A stretch of 35,406 nt of DNA, from positions 2,817,894-2,853,299 of the forward strand of contig CP070815.1 in NCBI GenBank assembly GCA_020344215.1, written 5' to 3'. Below, one piece after another: positions 7,406-14,844 of this stretch. The translations under genes and the position numbers were made by a program. How positions within the stretch are numbered: the first letter of the stretch is position 1; every line of letters begins with the position of its first letter. The notes beneath the pieces were generated by a model. It did no database searches. It worked only from the letters and a program-made list of their open reading frames with translations, and had not been told where the DNA came from. The stretch comes from Gemmatimonadota bacterium (GTDB lineage: Bacteria > Gemmatimonadota > Gemmatimonadetes > Palauibacterales > KS3-K002).

Positions 7406-8599
7406 ATGAGCATTCTCCAGAACGACATTTTCGACCGCCTCCCCGAAGGCCACATTGGTGAGGTCGCCACGGGCTACCCCTCCTTCCGTCTGAGCGGCGT
7501 GTCGAGCGACGGGCAGGTGAAGCAGGTTTCGACCATCACGGTCACTGCGAACGCCGTGGCTAACTACGTCTTCTCGGTCGATGGTGTGGCTTACACCTGG
7601 GCCGAGCCGACCGCCACGAGCACCACGACCGTCGCGACGAACATCCGCGACTTCTGGAACGACACGCCCGCCCTCCGCGGCATCGGCGTGGCGACCAGCG
7701 CGGTCAACGTGGTGACGATCACGGGCGATTGGCCGGGAATCAGCTTCACGCTGACGGACGCCGACGCGAAGATCACCACGGCCACCCCCACCGCGGCTGC
7801 GAACGCCGGGACCGTCAACTTCGGTCGCGCCGTCTGCTCGCTCGGGTACCCCGCTTCGGCCGGGAACTTCGACCGCGGCGACACGCAGCAGATTTACGCC
7901 GAGGCCGGTGTGGGTCTGTTCACGGCTCAGATCGCGACGTGGACCGTGGCCGACCCGGGCACGGGCCAGTACATCGGCGCGGTCCTCCGCATCGTCGGCG
8001 TCGACCACGTCTTCCGGGCGCAGGTCCCCTGGAACACCGACCTCGACACGACCCTCGACGACCTCGCCACGGTCCTGAACGCGATGCTGACCGATGTCGG
8101 CGCCGACGCCTACGTGACGGTCGCGGGCCCGGCGGGTGTTCCCGGCGCGGGCGAGATCGCCTTCGCGGCCGCCATCGCGGGTGTCGAGTTCCACAGCCTC
8201 ATCACCTGTGACGACGCCGCGGGCTACCCCGCCATCACGGTCACCGACAACATCGCCGGGCCCGGCTCCGCCACCCCGACCAGCTTCTACCGCTGCTTCC
8301 GCGGCATCTCGGAGCGCTCGACGGATCAGGTTGTCGACGGTGACGCGGTCGCCTACTACCCCTCGAACCAGTCGGTCACGGTTGTGGCTCAGGGTGACAT
8401 GTGGGTCAGCGAAGATGGCGTCACGCTCGGTGGTCAGGTCTACGTCGACCTTTCCGCGGGCAACGAGGGTCTGTTCAACATCGCCGCTGGCGCCGACCGC
8501 CTCCCGCTGCCGCTCGACATGGCCGAGTGGTTGCGTGACAGCAACGACGTCCAGGGCGAAGACATCGCCAAGCTCCGTCTCAAGAAGGCCGTCGCCTAG
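7406..8599 (+). CDS. Cement/decoration-like head protein with two inserted beta domains
   Basis: This encodes 397 residues; ATG 7406 has CGAGGAC upstream. The start (MSILQNDIFDRLPEGHIGEV) and the last 110 residues (VTVVAQGDMWVSEDG, VYVDLSAGNEGLFN, EDIAKLRL) resemble the beta-rich capsid cement proteins made just before the capsid protein in many phages. Between them lie two Thr/Val/Ala-rich segments. Residues about 30-140 (TITVTANAVANYVFSVDGVA ... VVTITGDWPGISFTLT) and about 170-285 (WTVADPGTGQYIGAVLRIVG ... YVTVAGPAG) share one pattern: strands, then a helix of the type 'ttvatnIrdfw/ldDLatvLNamL', then strands. They look like copies of one domain often found in phage virion proteins. The likely role is stabilising the capsid exterior; the assignment is by position and pattern. 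Confidence 0.7.
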   Translation: MSILQNDIFDRLPEGHIGEVATGYPSFRLSGVSSDGQVKQVSTITVTANAVANYVFSVDGVAYTWAEPTATSTTTVATNIRDFWNDTPALRGIGVATSAVNVVTITGDWPGISFTLTDADAKITTATPTAAANAGTVNFGRAVCSLGYPASAGNFDRGDTQQIYAEAGVGLFTAQIATWTVADPGTGQYIGAVLRIVGVDHVFRAQVPWNTDLDTTLDDLATVLNAMLTDVGADAYVTVAGPAGVPGAGEIAFAAAIAGVEFHSLITCDDAAGYPAITVTDNIAGPGSATPTSFYRCFRGISERSTDQVVDGDAVAYYPSNQSVTVVAQGDMWVSEDGVTLGGQVYVDLSAGNEGLFNIAAGADRLPLPLDMAEWLRDSNDVQGEDIAKLRLKKAVA

Positions 8600-8652
8600 A
8601 CGGCGCCGATATCAACCACGACCCCGCAACCCCGGGACCTGAGGAACACACC

Positions 8653-9867
8653 ATGAGCACCACCGTCATTAACGCAGCGGCCGACTGGCGCGGCGCCCTC
8701 GCGAGCGGACGACCGCTGCCGACCGTGGACGCGAACACGGAGCGCGCGACGACGAACGGCCTCGCCGCCGCGTACAACCGCTTCGGTGTGAAGCGGTCCG
8801 CCCCGGGTCGACTCACGCTCGACGCCATGAACCGAGCCTTTCTGCACAACGTGGCTCAGGCCGCGGGCAAGCAGATGGACGTTACGAGCATGCGCTCGGA
8901 CGACGTCACGAAGGCGCTGAAGAGCCTTCGCAACGACGCCTCCAAGTTCCTGCCGGGCGCCACCGTGGCGTTCCAGGGCGAGTTGGAAGAGGTCCTTGGC
9001 GACCTCATCCGTCAGGAGCGCCGGGTTCGCGACATGAAGTCGCTGTTCGCCGTCGATTCCACGCTGTCCCCGGGCAAGCGCGAGTACAAGATCCGCGCTC
9101 TGTTCACCGCCGGTAACGCTCGGGTCTTCCGCGAGGGCATCGACATTCCGATGCAGTCCGTCAGCACCCAGGAGGAGAGCCGTCCGATCCGTCACGTCGT
9201 GGCCGGGTTCGAGCAGACCTTCTTCGACGCGCAGGCTGGCGCCCACATGGACGTGGACGAGTTCCGCGAGAAGGCCAACGAGGCTGCCGAGCAGATCGAG
9301 GATCTTCTCGACGCGCTGTGGTGGCAGGGGTCCGAGGCGGACGACATTTGGGGCTTCATGTCGGCGCCCTACATCAACCGCCGTGAGGTTTCGGGCATCA
9401 CGTTCGACGAGGGCGACGGCACCGCCGCCACCTTCGACGCCATGAAGAACGCGCTGAACGAGATCGCCAACTTCCCGTCGCTGAGCCAGAGCGGGCAGGT
9501 GGGTATGATTCGCCGCTGCATCGTGGGCCCTCGTCAGAAGGCTCAGATGTCCCAGGTCATGCACCCGGAGATGCCGCTGACTTTGGAGCAGGCGTTCCTG
9601 AACGGCCAGCCGCTTCTGGACCGCGTTGAAGTCTCCCCCGGCTTCCAGGGTCGTGGCCCGGGCGGCACCGACGTCATGTGGTGCTCCTCCGACGCCAGCA
9701 GCGACCCGCGTCTCGTCCAGCCGCAGGGTTTGACCACCTTGCCGCTCATGCAGGGGCCCTTCGGGCTGTCGCAGCGTCAGGCGATGTACGCCTCGACCGG
9801 CGGCGTGCGCTTCACGCGTCTGCTGGGCTCGGTCATGGGCCTCCTGACGTTCGACTACGGCGGCTAG
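8653..9867 (+). CDS. Major capsid protein (DUF2184/encapsulin-like HK97 fold)
   Basis: This encodes 404 residues; ATG 8653 has CTGAGGAACACACC upstream, almost identical to the start context of the sheath gene at 12503. Family features are a variable N-terminal arm (1-85), a helical spine (ELEEVLGDLIRQERRVRDMK), the E-loop/axial region with FREGIDIPMQSVSTQEESRP, FEQTFFDAQAGAHMDVDEFR, and the C-terminal beta part with TLPLMQGPFGLSQRQ and MGLLTFDYGG. Its place after the protease/scaffold and cement genes, and before a terminator and the neck genes, fits the major head subunit. A 13-pair hairpin 29 bases after the stop ends the unit. Confidence 0.9.
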   Translation: MSTTVINAAADWRGALASGRPLPTVDANTERATTNGLAAAYNRFGVKRSAPGRLTLDAMNRAFLHNVAQAAGKQMDVTSMRSDDVTKALKSLRNDASKFLPGATVAFQGELEEVLGDLIRQERRVRDMKSLFAVDSTLSPGKREYKIRALFTAGNARVFREGIDIPMQSVSTQEESRPIRHVVAGFEQTFFDAQAGAHMDVDEFREKANEAAEQIEDLLDALWWQGSEADDIWGFMSAPYINRREVSGITFDEGDGTAATFDAMKNALNEIANFPSLSQSGQVGMIRRCIVGPRQKAQMSQVMHPEMPLTLEQAFLNGQPLLDRVEVSPGFQGRGPGGTDVMWCSSDASSDPRLVQPQGLTTLPLMQGPFGLSQRQAMYASTGGVRFTRLLGSVMGLLTFDYGG

Positions 9868-9895
9868 TCCCTCCACCCCTCATAGTCGCTCTTGA

Positions 9896-9925
9896 AGGGC
9901 TCTCCTGGCGACAGGGGAGCCCTTC
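9896..9925 (+). terminator. Hairpin terminator after the major capsid gene
   Basis: AAGGGCTCTCCTG (9896-9908) pairs with 9913-9925 through one G-T pair, around a GCGA tetraloop. It is followed by CTGCGTT rather than a T run, so it may act partly as an mRNA-stabilising 3' end. A promoter-like element follows at 9942. Confidence 0.7.
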
Positions 9926-9941
9926 TGCGTTAGGGCGTCTG

Positions 9942-9950
9942 TGCTAGGGT
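9942..9950 (+). promoter_or_regulatory. Extended -10 promoter for the neck genes
   Basis: TGCTAGGGT matches TGnTAnnnT. It comes 16 bases after the capsid terminator hairpin and 41 bases before ATG 9992, which has a good Shine-Dalgarno (AAGGAGAA). No -35 is evident, as is usual for extended -10 promoters. Unlike several others in the window it gives a normal leader of about 34 bases. Confidence 0.55.
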
Positions 9951-9991
9951 GACGGGGTCCTCGCTGAGCGAGGAGAAGGAGAACAGCCCCT

Positions 9992-10285
9992 ATGAGTAAC
10001 AAGACCAAAAAGCAGACCGTGGGTCCGACTCGCGTTCAGATCACAAACTTCTCTCGGCACGTGCTGAACTTCCCCATCTACACTGAAGTGCAGATGGCGA
10101 AGGGCTCGCGACGCAAGACCGTGAAGACCATCCGCATCGCCAGCGGTTACAAGCCGGAGCCCGGCTCGAACCGCGTGATCGTGACCGCTGAAGAGTGGGA
10201 GCAGGCGAGCGAAGGCAGCAAGATGATTCCGGCTTTGCTCGCGAAGGGCATGGCTGGCGGCATCGAAGTTCAGCGTCTCCCGTAG
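9992..10285 (+). CDS. Hypothetical virion-region protein
   Basis: This encodes 97 residues and is not recognised. ATG 9992 has AAGGAGAACAGCCCCT upstream. The N-terminal 12 residues are basic (MSNKTKKQTVGPTR). The rest reads as short beta strands (VQITNFSRHVLNFPIYTEVQ, KTVKTIRIASGYK) and a helix (TAEEWEQASEGSKMIPALL). It is the first gene after the capsid gene and shares its unit with a DUF4054-like head-tail connector, so a minor head or vertex role is plausible but unproven. Confidence 0.6.
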   Translation: MSNKTKKQTVGPTRVQITNFSRHVLNFPIYTEVQMAKGSRRKTVKTIRIASGYKPEPGSNRVIVTAEEWEQASEGSKMIPALLAKGMAGGIEVQRLP

Positions 10286-10300
10286 GCGCAAGGAGACGAC

Positions 10301-10696
10301 ATGGCGGCGGACGCGGCTCTTTTCAAGCGTCTTGCGGTCGGGGCATACGACAGCCTCACCGACGCGGACATCAACCCCTGGTTGAGTGACGCGGAAGCGA
10401 TTGTCTCGCAAACCTTCCCTACGGGGACGCGTGACAACGCCGTCGCCTATCTCGCCCTGCATTTCTACACGAGCAACCTTCCGGCCGGTTCGGGCGGCGG
10501 GGGCGGTGCTGGAAGTGGTGCCATCGTTGAGCGCAAGGCGCGAAACTGGACCATCAAGTACGCGTCCTCGTCGTCGTCCTCTTCAGGAGCGGGCGGCTCT
10601 GGCGATTACGAGAGCACGAGCTTCGGTCGCCGTTATCTCGACCTAGTACACACCATGGGCTACGGCTCCCCTCGAACCGTGTTCCAGTCCACCTGA
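10301..10696 (+). CDS. DUF4054-like head-tail adaptor
   Basis: This encodes 131 residues; ATG 10301 has AAGGAGACGAC upstream. The helical first half (LTDADINPWLSDAEAIVSQT, then AVAYLALHFYTSN) and the C-terminal STSFGRRYLDLVHTMGYGSP match the arrangement of DUF4054 connector proteins, which form a ring under the portal. The middle has low-complexity Gly and Ser runs (GSGGGGGAGSG near residue 64 and seven Ser near residue 90) flanking a strand pair (VERKARNWTIKYAS), probably a flexible loop. Neighbouring genes are a small Lys-rich protein and a tail-completion protein. Confidence 0.72.
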   Translation: MAADAALFKRLAVGAYDSLTDADINPWLSDAEAIVSQTFPTGTRDNAVAYLALHFYTSNLPAGSGGGGGAGSGAIVERKARNWTIKYASSSSSSSGAGGSGDYESTSFGRRYLDLVHTMGYGSPRTVFQST

Positions 10697-10706
10697 AGGA
10701 GAAGAC

Positions 10707-10964
10707 ATGTCCGATAAGTACGAGCACAAGGTGGTTCGCATCCGCAAGCGCGCGGGCGAAGAGGCTTTCCGAGCCGAATTGGAGAAGCAGGGCGAGGACG
10801 GCTGGCAGGTTTGCCACTCCGAGTTGGCGGGACGCGATCGTGTCGCTTACATGCAGCGAATGAAGGCCGAGCCCAAGAAGGCCAAGGCGCCCGCCAAGAA
10901 GGCGCCTGCCAAGAAGGCTCCCGCCAAGAAGAAGGCCGCGCCCAAGAAGTCGAAGGACGACTAG
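10707..10964 (+). CDS. Small protein: DUF4177-like head plus Lys/Ala/Pro histone-like tail
   Basis: This encodes 85 residues; ATG 10707 has AAGGAGAAGAC upstream. Residues 1-50 (YEHKVVRIRKRAGEEAFRAE, then EGWQ-like GEDGWQVCHSEL) resemble the small DUF4177 fold, in which a helix ending 'lnelGeeGWe' packs on strands. Residues 52-85 are almost only Lys, Ala and Pro, built from three direct 15-base repeats encoding APAKK, and end in SKDD. Such H1-like tails bind nucleic acid non-specifically. The gene sits among neck genes, so a DNA-contacting or RNA-binding role is possible, but the family has no defined biochemical function. Confidence 0.65.
   Translation: MSDKYEHKVVRIRKRAGEEAFRAELEKQGEDGWQVCHSELAGRDRVAYMQRMKAEPKKAKAPAKKAPAKKAPAKKKAAPKKSKDD
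10887..10931 (+). repeat. Three 15-base coding repeats (APAKK units)
   Basis: The units GCGCCCGCCAAGAAG (10887-10901), GCGCCTGCCAAGAAG (10902-10916) and GCTCCCGCCAAGAAG (10917-10931) are tandem and in frame inside the Lys/Ala-rich tail. Such repeats can expand or contract by slippage, changing tail length without breaking the frame. Confidence 0.85.
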
Positions 10965-10966
10965 AC

Positions 10967-11503
10967 ATGCTGAAGTTCGGGTTCGACGACAAAGACCTGG
11001 GCTTCAACAAGGTCGTGGGCGATATGGACCGTTTGACGCGGTCCGGTCTGGACGTCGGCCTGTTCGAGGATGCCGTCCACGAGCCCCGGGGCATTCAGAT
11101 GGCTTTGATCGCCGTCGTCAACGAGTTCGGTAGTGCCGAAGCAGGCATTCCCGCACGCCCTGTGTTCATCAAGTCTTTCTTGCGGAACGAGCGCAAGCAC
11201 GCCAACGCGTTCAAGGTCATGATCATCGAAGCCGTCGGTCGCAACAACTCGAACATCAAGCGGGACCTGTTGGCGATTGGCGACACTATCGCCAAGGACA
11301 TCAAGCAAGCGCTGCGTGACTACGATCAGATTCCGAACGCTAAGTCGACCATCGCCAAAAAAGGCGACAGGGACGATCCGTGGATTGACACGGGACAGCT
11401 TGTCGAAGCGATAGAGGCGCGCGTCGGAGACAGTGGCCTTCGCATCACGAAGGACAAGTTGAACCGCGCGCGCATGAGAGACAGTCGGGGCCGCTTCCTG
11501 TAG
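10967..11503 (+). CDS. Tail-completion/neck protein (HK97 gp10-like or virion morphogenesis type)
   Basis: This encodes 178 residues. ATG 10967 is chosen because GAAGGACG lies just upstream and the previous stop is only 2 bases away. The family marks are VVNEFGSAEAGIPARPVFIK near residues 50-70, a long basic helix region, and PWIDTGQLVEAIEARV near residues 143-158. This combination (NEFG, IPxRPf, W-x-DTG-x-L) is characteristic of phage gp10-like and Mu gpG-like tail completion proteins, which join the neck and terminate the tail tube. It is followed by the next neck gene and its own -10 element. Confidence 0.75.
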   Translation: MLKFGFDDKDLGFNKVVGDMDRLTRSGLDVGLFEDAVHEPRGIQMALIAVVNEFGSAEAGIPARPVFIKSFLRNERKHANAFKVMIIEAVGRNNSNIKRDLLAIGDTIAKDIKQALRDYDQIPNAKSTIAKKGDRDDPWIDTGQLVEAIEARVGDSGLRITKDKLNRARMRDSRGRFL

Positions 11504-11513
11504 CAGTCTGCGG

Positions 11514-11519
11514 TAGAGT
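11514..11519 (+). promoter_or_regulatory. -10 element placed for a leaderless neck-gene transcript
   Basis: TAGAGT is followed by six bases (AGCCCC) and GTG 11526. No Shine-Dalgarno and no -35 are visible. The geometry is the same as at the portal, tape measure, baseplate J and 22874 genes. Confidence 0.5.
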
Positions 11520-11525
11520 AGCCCC

Positions 11526-11897
11526 GTGATCTTCTCCGACACCCTGGTCCACCGTACTTACGGCGTCGCGACCGCCAACGCGCTGGGAGGCGACGACCTG
11601 CCAGCGCCGACGGTCGGCAGCATTCGTGCGTCCGTGCAGCGCCCGAGCAACGCCGAGGTCATGCGGTTCAAAGACCAGTACGTCGGCAAGCGCACTGACG
11701 ACTTGTGGCTCGTAGATACCTACAGCGCTCTGAAGACGGTCGACGAGCCCGGCGGTCGCCCGGCGGATCAAGTCGACATCGTCGACCCGAACGGCGTCAC
11801 GCGCGCTTACGAGGTTGTGGCGGTGCAGCACGTCCGAGCCGTGATCGTCCATTACGAAGCGCTTGTGGCTCGCATCGCTGAAGGTAAGCAACCGTGA
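11526..11897 (+). CDS. Putative head-tail joining (neck) protein
   Basis: This encodes 123 residues from GTG 11526. It is not a clear family member. The predicted strands (SIRASVQRPSNAEVMRF, DLWLVDTYSALKTV, DQVDIVDPNGVTRAYEVVAV) and their spacing resemble small beta-barrel neck proteins. Its position between a gp10-like tail-completion gene and a neck terminator gene is where such proteins occur. The gene overlaps its successor by 4 bases (GTGA at 11894-11897). The start lacks a Shine-Dalgarno but sits 6 bases after a -10 element. Confidence 0.6.
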   Translation: MIFSDTLVHRTYGVATANALGGDDLPAPTVGSIRASVQRPSNAEVMRFKDQYVGKRTDDLWLVDTYSALKTVDEPGGRPADQVDIVDPNGVTRAYEVVAVQHVRAVIVHYEALVARIAEGKQP

Positions 11898-12472
11898 CCC
11901 TTCGCAACGACCTCATTCAAGCGGTCCGTACGTGGATCAAAAGCTACGGCGACCCGGCAGGGGCGATCTCCGACGCTCAAGTCAAGAACAGCGATCTCGA
12001 CTTCCAGCGGCCCGAAGGCGCCTACGCCGAAGTCATGCCGCTCATCATCGACCGCAAGCTCACCGATCTCGGCGACGAACAACTGCACGGCATCTCCGGC
12101 GGTCTGCCCACGCTCGCCATCGGCGGCAAGCGCGAAGCGATCTTCCGAATTCAGTTTTTCAACGACGATGCCGTCGAGTGGGCCTCGAACCTGGGCTTGT
12201 CGTTGTCGCGGCCCGATGTCATGAGCACACTCGCCGATCTCGGCGTCTCAATCGTGCCCGAAACGGCCGTCACACCGATTACGTTGTCCATGGGAGCGCG
12301 CCGCGAAATTCGTGCGTTCATGGACGTGCTCGTTAATTATCGCATCCGTACGGCCACTCTCGGAGCCGCTGAAGGCGTTGTCGAAGCGACTTCCGTTGAC
12401 CTTTCCGTGGACTTCACCGAAACTGACGGCGGCTCGCCGGTCCTCGAACTGGACACGACGATTACGCTGTAG
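11894..12472 (+). CDS. Tail terminator/neck protein (LIC_12616-like)
   Basis: This encodes 192 residues from GTG 11894, overlapping the previous stop. The N-terminal NDLIQAVRTWIKSYGDPAGA and the middle alternating strand-helix part (AIFRIQFFNDDAVEWASNLG, then SRPDVMSTLADLGVSI) match the conserved phage protein family named after LIC_12616, which sits directly before the sheath gene in many small-baseplate myoviruses. It probably caps the tail tube or sheath at the neck. The C-terminal strand SVDLSVDFTE completes the fold. Confidence 0.75.
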   Translation: MTLRNDLIQAVRTWIKSYGDPAGAISDAQVKNSDLDFQRPEGAYAEVMPLIIDRKLTDLGDEQLHGISGGLPTLAIGGKREAIFRIQFFNDDAVEWASNLGLSLSRPDVMSTLADLGVSIVPETAVTPITLSMGARREIRAFMDVLVNYRIRTATLGAAEGVVEATSVDLSVDFTETDGGSPVLELDTTITL

Positions 12473-12502
12473 CCCGACGCAGGGCGAACCTGAGGAACAA
12501 AC

Positions 12503-13603
12503 ATGGGTACGCCCCTCATTCCGTCGCTCTTCAGCATCACTGTCAACCTCGCCCCACAGGCGCTCACGCCCGCTGGTTTCAGCGAGTTGACCCTGTTCGT
12601 GGACGAGGCCGCGGGTAACCCGCTCGACGGTAGCTCCCGTTATCTGACCTACACCACGCTGGCCGCCGCTCAGGCGTCCCAGGTTGCGGGCGAGATCAGC
12701 ACCGCGGTGCTGAACCAAGTCACAGTCGCTTTCGACACCGACCTCCCCCGACCCGTGACGTCCGTTCGCGTCGTTCGCGTCGATACGGGCGGCGGTGAGA
12801 CGTACTCGACCGCTTACAACGGTGCGGGCCTGACGCCTGCGAGCTACCTCGAACTGAACCCCGGCAACGTATGGGGCATCTGCATGGACAGCCGCACGGC
12901 TGTCACGCAGGCTGCGTTCGCGGCGACCATCGTCACGCAGGGTCAGCACGTGCTGTTCATCCAGAGTGCGCAGGCCGACATCATCACGACCGGCGCTCCG
13001 GCGACGTTCGTTGCGGACAACCGCACCGTGGGCATCTTCCACGACACGGCCACCGCGTACGCCGACATGGCACTGCTCGCGAACCGCGCGTCGTTCGACC
13101 CGGATGAGCGCTCAGTCGGCTGGAATTGCAGCCTCGAAGGCGTCGCGGCTTACGCGACCGACCTGACTACGGCCGAGGTCAACTTCGGCTTGGCTAACTA
13201 CTGGAACATCATCGGCGATCTCGGAACGTCCACGACCTTCTTGACGAAGGGCTGGACCCTCGCCGGTCGAGGCATTCACGAGGCTCTGACGCGAGACTGG
13301 CTCAAGGTTCGCGCCGAAGAGAAGATGGCGACCCTGGTCCAGACCGTATCCGCTCGCGGCGAGAAGATTCTCGTCAACGAGACGGGACTGCGACAGGTTT
13401 CCGCGGCCGTCAACGAGGTCTTCGCCATGGGCGAGGCTGCGCAGCACTTCGCTCCGACGGCGACCTCGAACGCGTACACCATCAGCCCGCAGGCCGTTAC
13501 GGCGGCCGACGTGACTGCCCAGCGGCTTCGTGTCAACGCGACGGCCATTCTCGGCGGCAACGCCGTGTCCTTCACCTTCGTCTTCGACCTGACGCAGACC
13601 TGA
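12503..13603 (+). CDS. Tail sheath protein (DUF3383 type)
   Basis: This encodes 366 residues; ATG 12503 has CTGAGGAACAAAC upstream. The sheath contracts on attachment and drives the tube through the envelope. The N-terminal half carries a Rossmann-like outer domain (WGICMDSRTAVTQAAFAATI, FIQSAQADIIT, VGIFHD). The C-terminal half has the conserved core: FLTKGWTLAGRGIHEALTRD near residues 246-265, a WL-helix, NETGLRQVSAAVNE and the final strands TAQRLRVNATAILGGNAVSF. The next gene is the tube gene, the standard order. The protein is compact for the family, which fits a simple contractile tail. Confidence 0.9.
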   Translation: MGTPLIPSLFSITVNLAPQALTPAGFSELTLFVDEAAGNPLDGSSRYLTYTTLAAAQASQVAGEISTAVLNQVTVAFDTDLPRPVTSVRVVRVDTGGGETYSTAYNGAGLTPASYLELNPGNVWGICMDSRTAVTQAAFAATIVTQGQHVLFIQSAQADIITTGAPATFVADNRTVGIFHDTATAYADMALLANRASFDPDERSVGWNCSLEGVAAYATDLTTAEVNFGLANYWNIIGDLGTSTTFLTKGWTLAGRGIHEALTRDWLKVRAEEKMATLVQTVSARGEKILVNETGLRQVSAAVNEVFAMGEAAQHFAPTATSNAYTISPQAVTAADVTAQRLRVNATAILGGNAVSFTFVFDLTQT

Positions 13604-13624
13604 GCCATCAGGTAGGAGAGCGCT

Positions 13625-14086
13625 ATGCCTTTGACGCCGCAGACCCCTATCAGCCACAACCCCGCCGCCCACATTCTTGTGGTCGAGGGCTTCACCATCC
13701 GCGGTTTTGGTGAGGACACGGGCATCGAGTTCGAGCCGAAGACGCAGGCCGAAGTGACGGTCGGTGTGGACGGCATCGCGGCCGTCGAGTTCGACGCGAT
13801 GAGCCTCCACCGTGAATGCACCGTGACGGTCATGAACGGCTCGCAGGGTGCCAAGGACATGGCTGCTGCGAAGGAGACGCAGCGGCTTGTGCTGGCTGCG
13901 GGCGGGCGCATCACGCCCAACAACTTCTCGTACACCGACCCTCAGAAGGGCACGACGACCAACGCCGCTTTCGCGGTGTTCAAGGACGACCCTCAGGGCG
14001 GTTTGCAGAAGAAGGCTGGCGAGTTGGCCTACACGCTCTTCCTGATCAACGTCGCGGAGACGCAGAACACGCTCGCCGTTCCGTAA
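13625..14086 (+). CDS. Tail tube protein (DUF3277 type)
   Basis: This encodes 153 residues; ATG 13625 has TAGGAGAG upstream. It forms the inner tube through which DNA passes. The features are AAHILVVEGFTIRGFGEDTG near the start, the strand QAEVTVGVDGIAAVEF, then HRECTVTVMNGSQGAKDMAA, and the C-terminal part NNFSYTDPQKGTTT, which fit the DUF3277 beta-sandwich tube family. It sits between the sheath and the chaperone genes, as in related phages. Confidence 0.85.
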   Translation: MPLTPQTPISHNPAAHILVVEGFTIRGFGEDTGIEFEPKTQAEVTVGVDGIAAVEFDAMSLHRECTVTVMNGSQGAKDMAAAKETQRLVLAAGGRITPNNFSYTDPQKGTTTNAAFAVFKDDPQGGLQKKAGELAYTLFLINVAETQNTLAVP

Positions 14087-14110
14087 TCCCCACATAGGAG
14101 CAACAGCCCC

Positions 14111-14638
14111 ATGGCTCCCACGAATATCAGCGCGTCGAGCGCTGCCCCCATCAAGTTCACGCTTTCTGACGCTTCTGGCGTCGAGCACCACTACGAGGCG
14201 ACGTACCATCGTGCGTCGGAGGGCTTCCCTCTCGCCGCGCAGTGGTTGACGGGCGTGCTCGAACCGCTGGCGTCTTTGCTGGGCATCGAGATCAAGGATC
14301 TCAAGATTGGTGCCGAGGTCGACTTCAGCTTGGCCGCGAACATCAGCGCGGGTGCGGGCGCTCAGGCTCTCAGGACCATCCTGACGGATTCTGCGACCTT
14401 CCCGCTGCTTCGGGCCACCCTGGCGAATACGCGCCGCGACGGAGCGGCCCTGTCCTCCGAGGCAGTGTTCGACGTGGTGTACCGGGCGAACTACTCCGAG
14501 TTCCTTCAGGCGGCTCGGATTGTGGCGGAGGCCAACGATTTTTTCGGGCCTGCCGCTGGTTGGATCGCTATCGCAAGGCAGAAGTTGACCGAAGCGATGC
14601 AGGATCCGACCGATTCGAGCGGCGTCGCAGACGCGTAG
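14111..14638 (+). CDS. Tail assembly chaperone, short (G-like) form
   Basis: This encodes 175 residues; ATG 14111 follows TAGGAGCAACAGCCCC. It lies between the tube and tape measure genes, the universal position of the chaperone that loads tube subunits on the tape measure. The N-terminal part is beta-rich (IKFTLSDASGVEHHYEATYH). The rest is helical (AQWLTGVLEPLASLLGIEIK, FLQAARIVAEANDFFGPAA). A second frame that opens at -1 overlaps its end and holds the expected C-terminal extension; the slippery heptamer is at 14539. The short form is not expected to enter the finished virion. Confidence 0.85.
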   Translation: MAPTNISASSAAPIKFTLSDASGVEHHYEATYHRASEGFPLAAQWLTGVLEPLASLLGIEIKDLKIGAEVDFSLAANISAGAGAQALRTILTDSATFPLLRATLANTRRDGAALSSEAVFDVVYRANYSEFLQAARIVAEANDFFGPAAGWIAIARQKLTEAMQDPTDSSGVADA

Positions 14639-14835
14639 CAGCGCAACTCGAAGAGGATCTTGCGATCCCTGAGTTTTTCTACCTGCTGGCCTTCGCGTCC
14701 GAGACTAAGGCCCCGGTCGAAGACCATATAAAGCGCCCGTTCGTGTATGTCCTTGGCGATCTCATAATGCTTCGGGCCCGCGCCGACATGCGTCAGATAG
14801 ACGAAGACGAGCGCGAGTCGAAGAGCAGCAGGTAG
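14111..14835 (+). CDS. Tail assembly chaperone, long (GT-like) form made by -1 frameshift
   Basis: A -1 slip on T TTT TTC (14539-14545) joins residues 1-145 of the short form to 96 codons in the other frame (14545-14832, stop TAG 14833-14835), giving 241 residues. The added part begins RACRWLDRYRKAEVDRSD. It contains LEEDLAIPEFFYLLAFASET and ends with the acidic, charged DMRQIDEDERESKSSR, as expected for the T domain that binds the tube protein. The downstream frame has no plausible independent start or Shine-Dalgarno near its unique part, but it has good codon use. The frameshift is inferred from the heptamer, the gene order and the family habit. Confidence 0.75.
14539..14545 (+). other. -1 ribosomal slippery site T_TTT_TTC
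   Basis: The frame of the chaperone reads GAT TTT TTC. Slipping back one base keeps TTT TTT paired with tRNA-Phe, so the heptamer fits X XXY YYZ exactly in phase. It is the only long T run in the gene. GC-rich sequence follows (GGGCCTGCCGCTGG), which could form a stimulatory structure. Confidence 0.75.
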
Positions 14836-14838
14836 AGT
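14833..14838 (+). promoter_or_regulatory. -10 element overlapping the chaperone stop, leaderless tape measure start
   Basis: TAGAGT begins with the TAG stop codon of the long chaperone frame and lies 6 bases (GCGGGC) before GTG 14845. No Shine-Dalgarno is visible at useful spacing. An alternative is translational re-initiation from the nearby stop, which would need no promoter. Confidence 0.45.
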
Positions 14839-14844
14839 GCGGGC

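Noticed and set aside
6731..8194. Open frame of 487 codons on the minus strand spanning the protease/scaffold and cement genes
   Set aside because: It crosses two well-supported plus-strand genes, lacks a ribosome site and has shadow-type composition.
14242..14638. Independent start for the second chaperone frame at 14242
   Set aside because: The stretch before 14539 in that frame has poor codon use and no ribosome site; the frame is coding only after the slippery heptamer.
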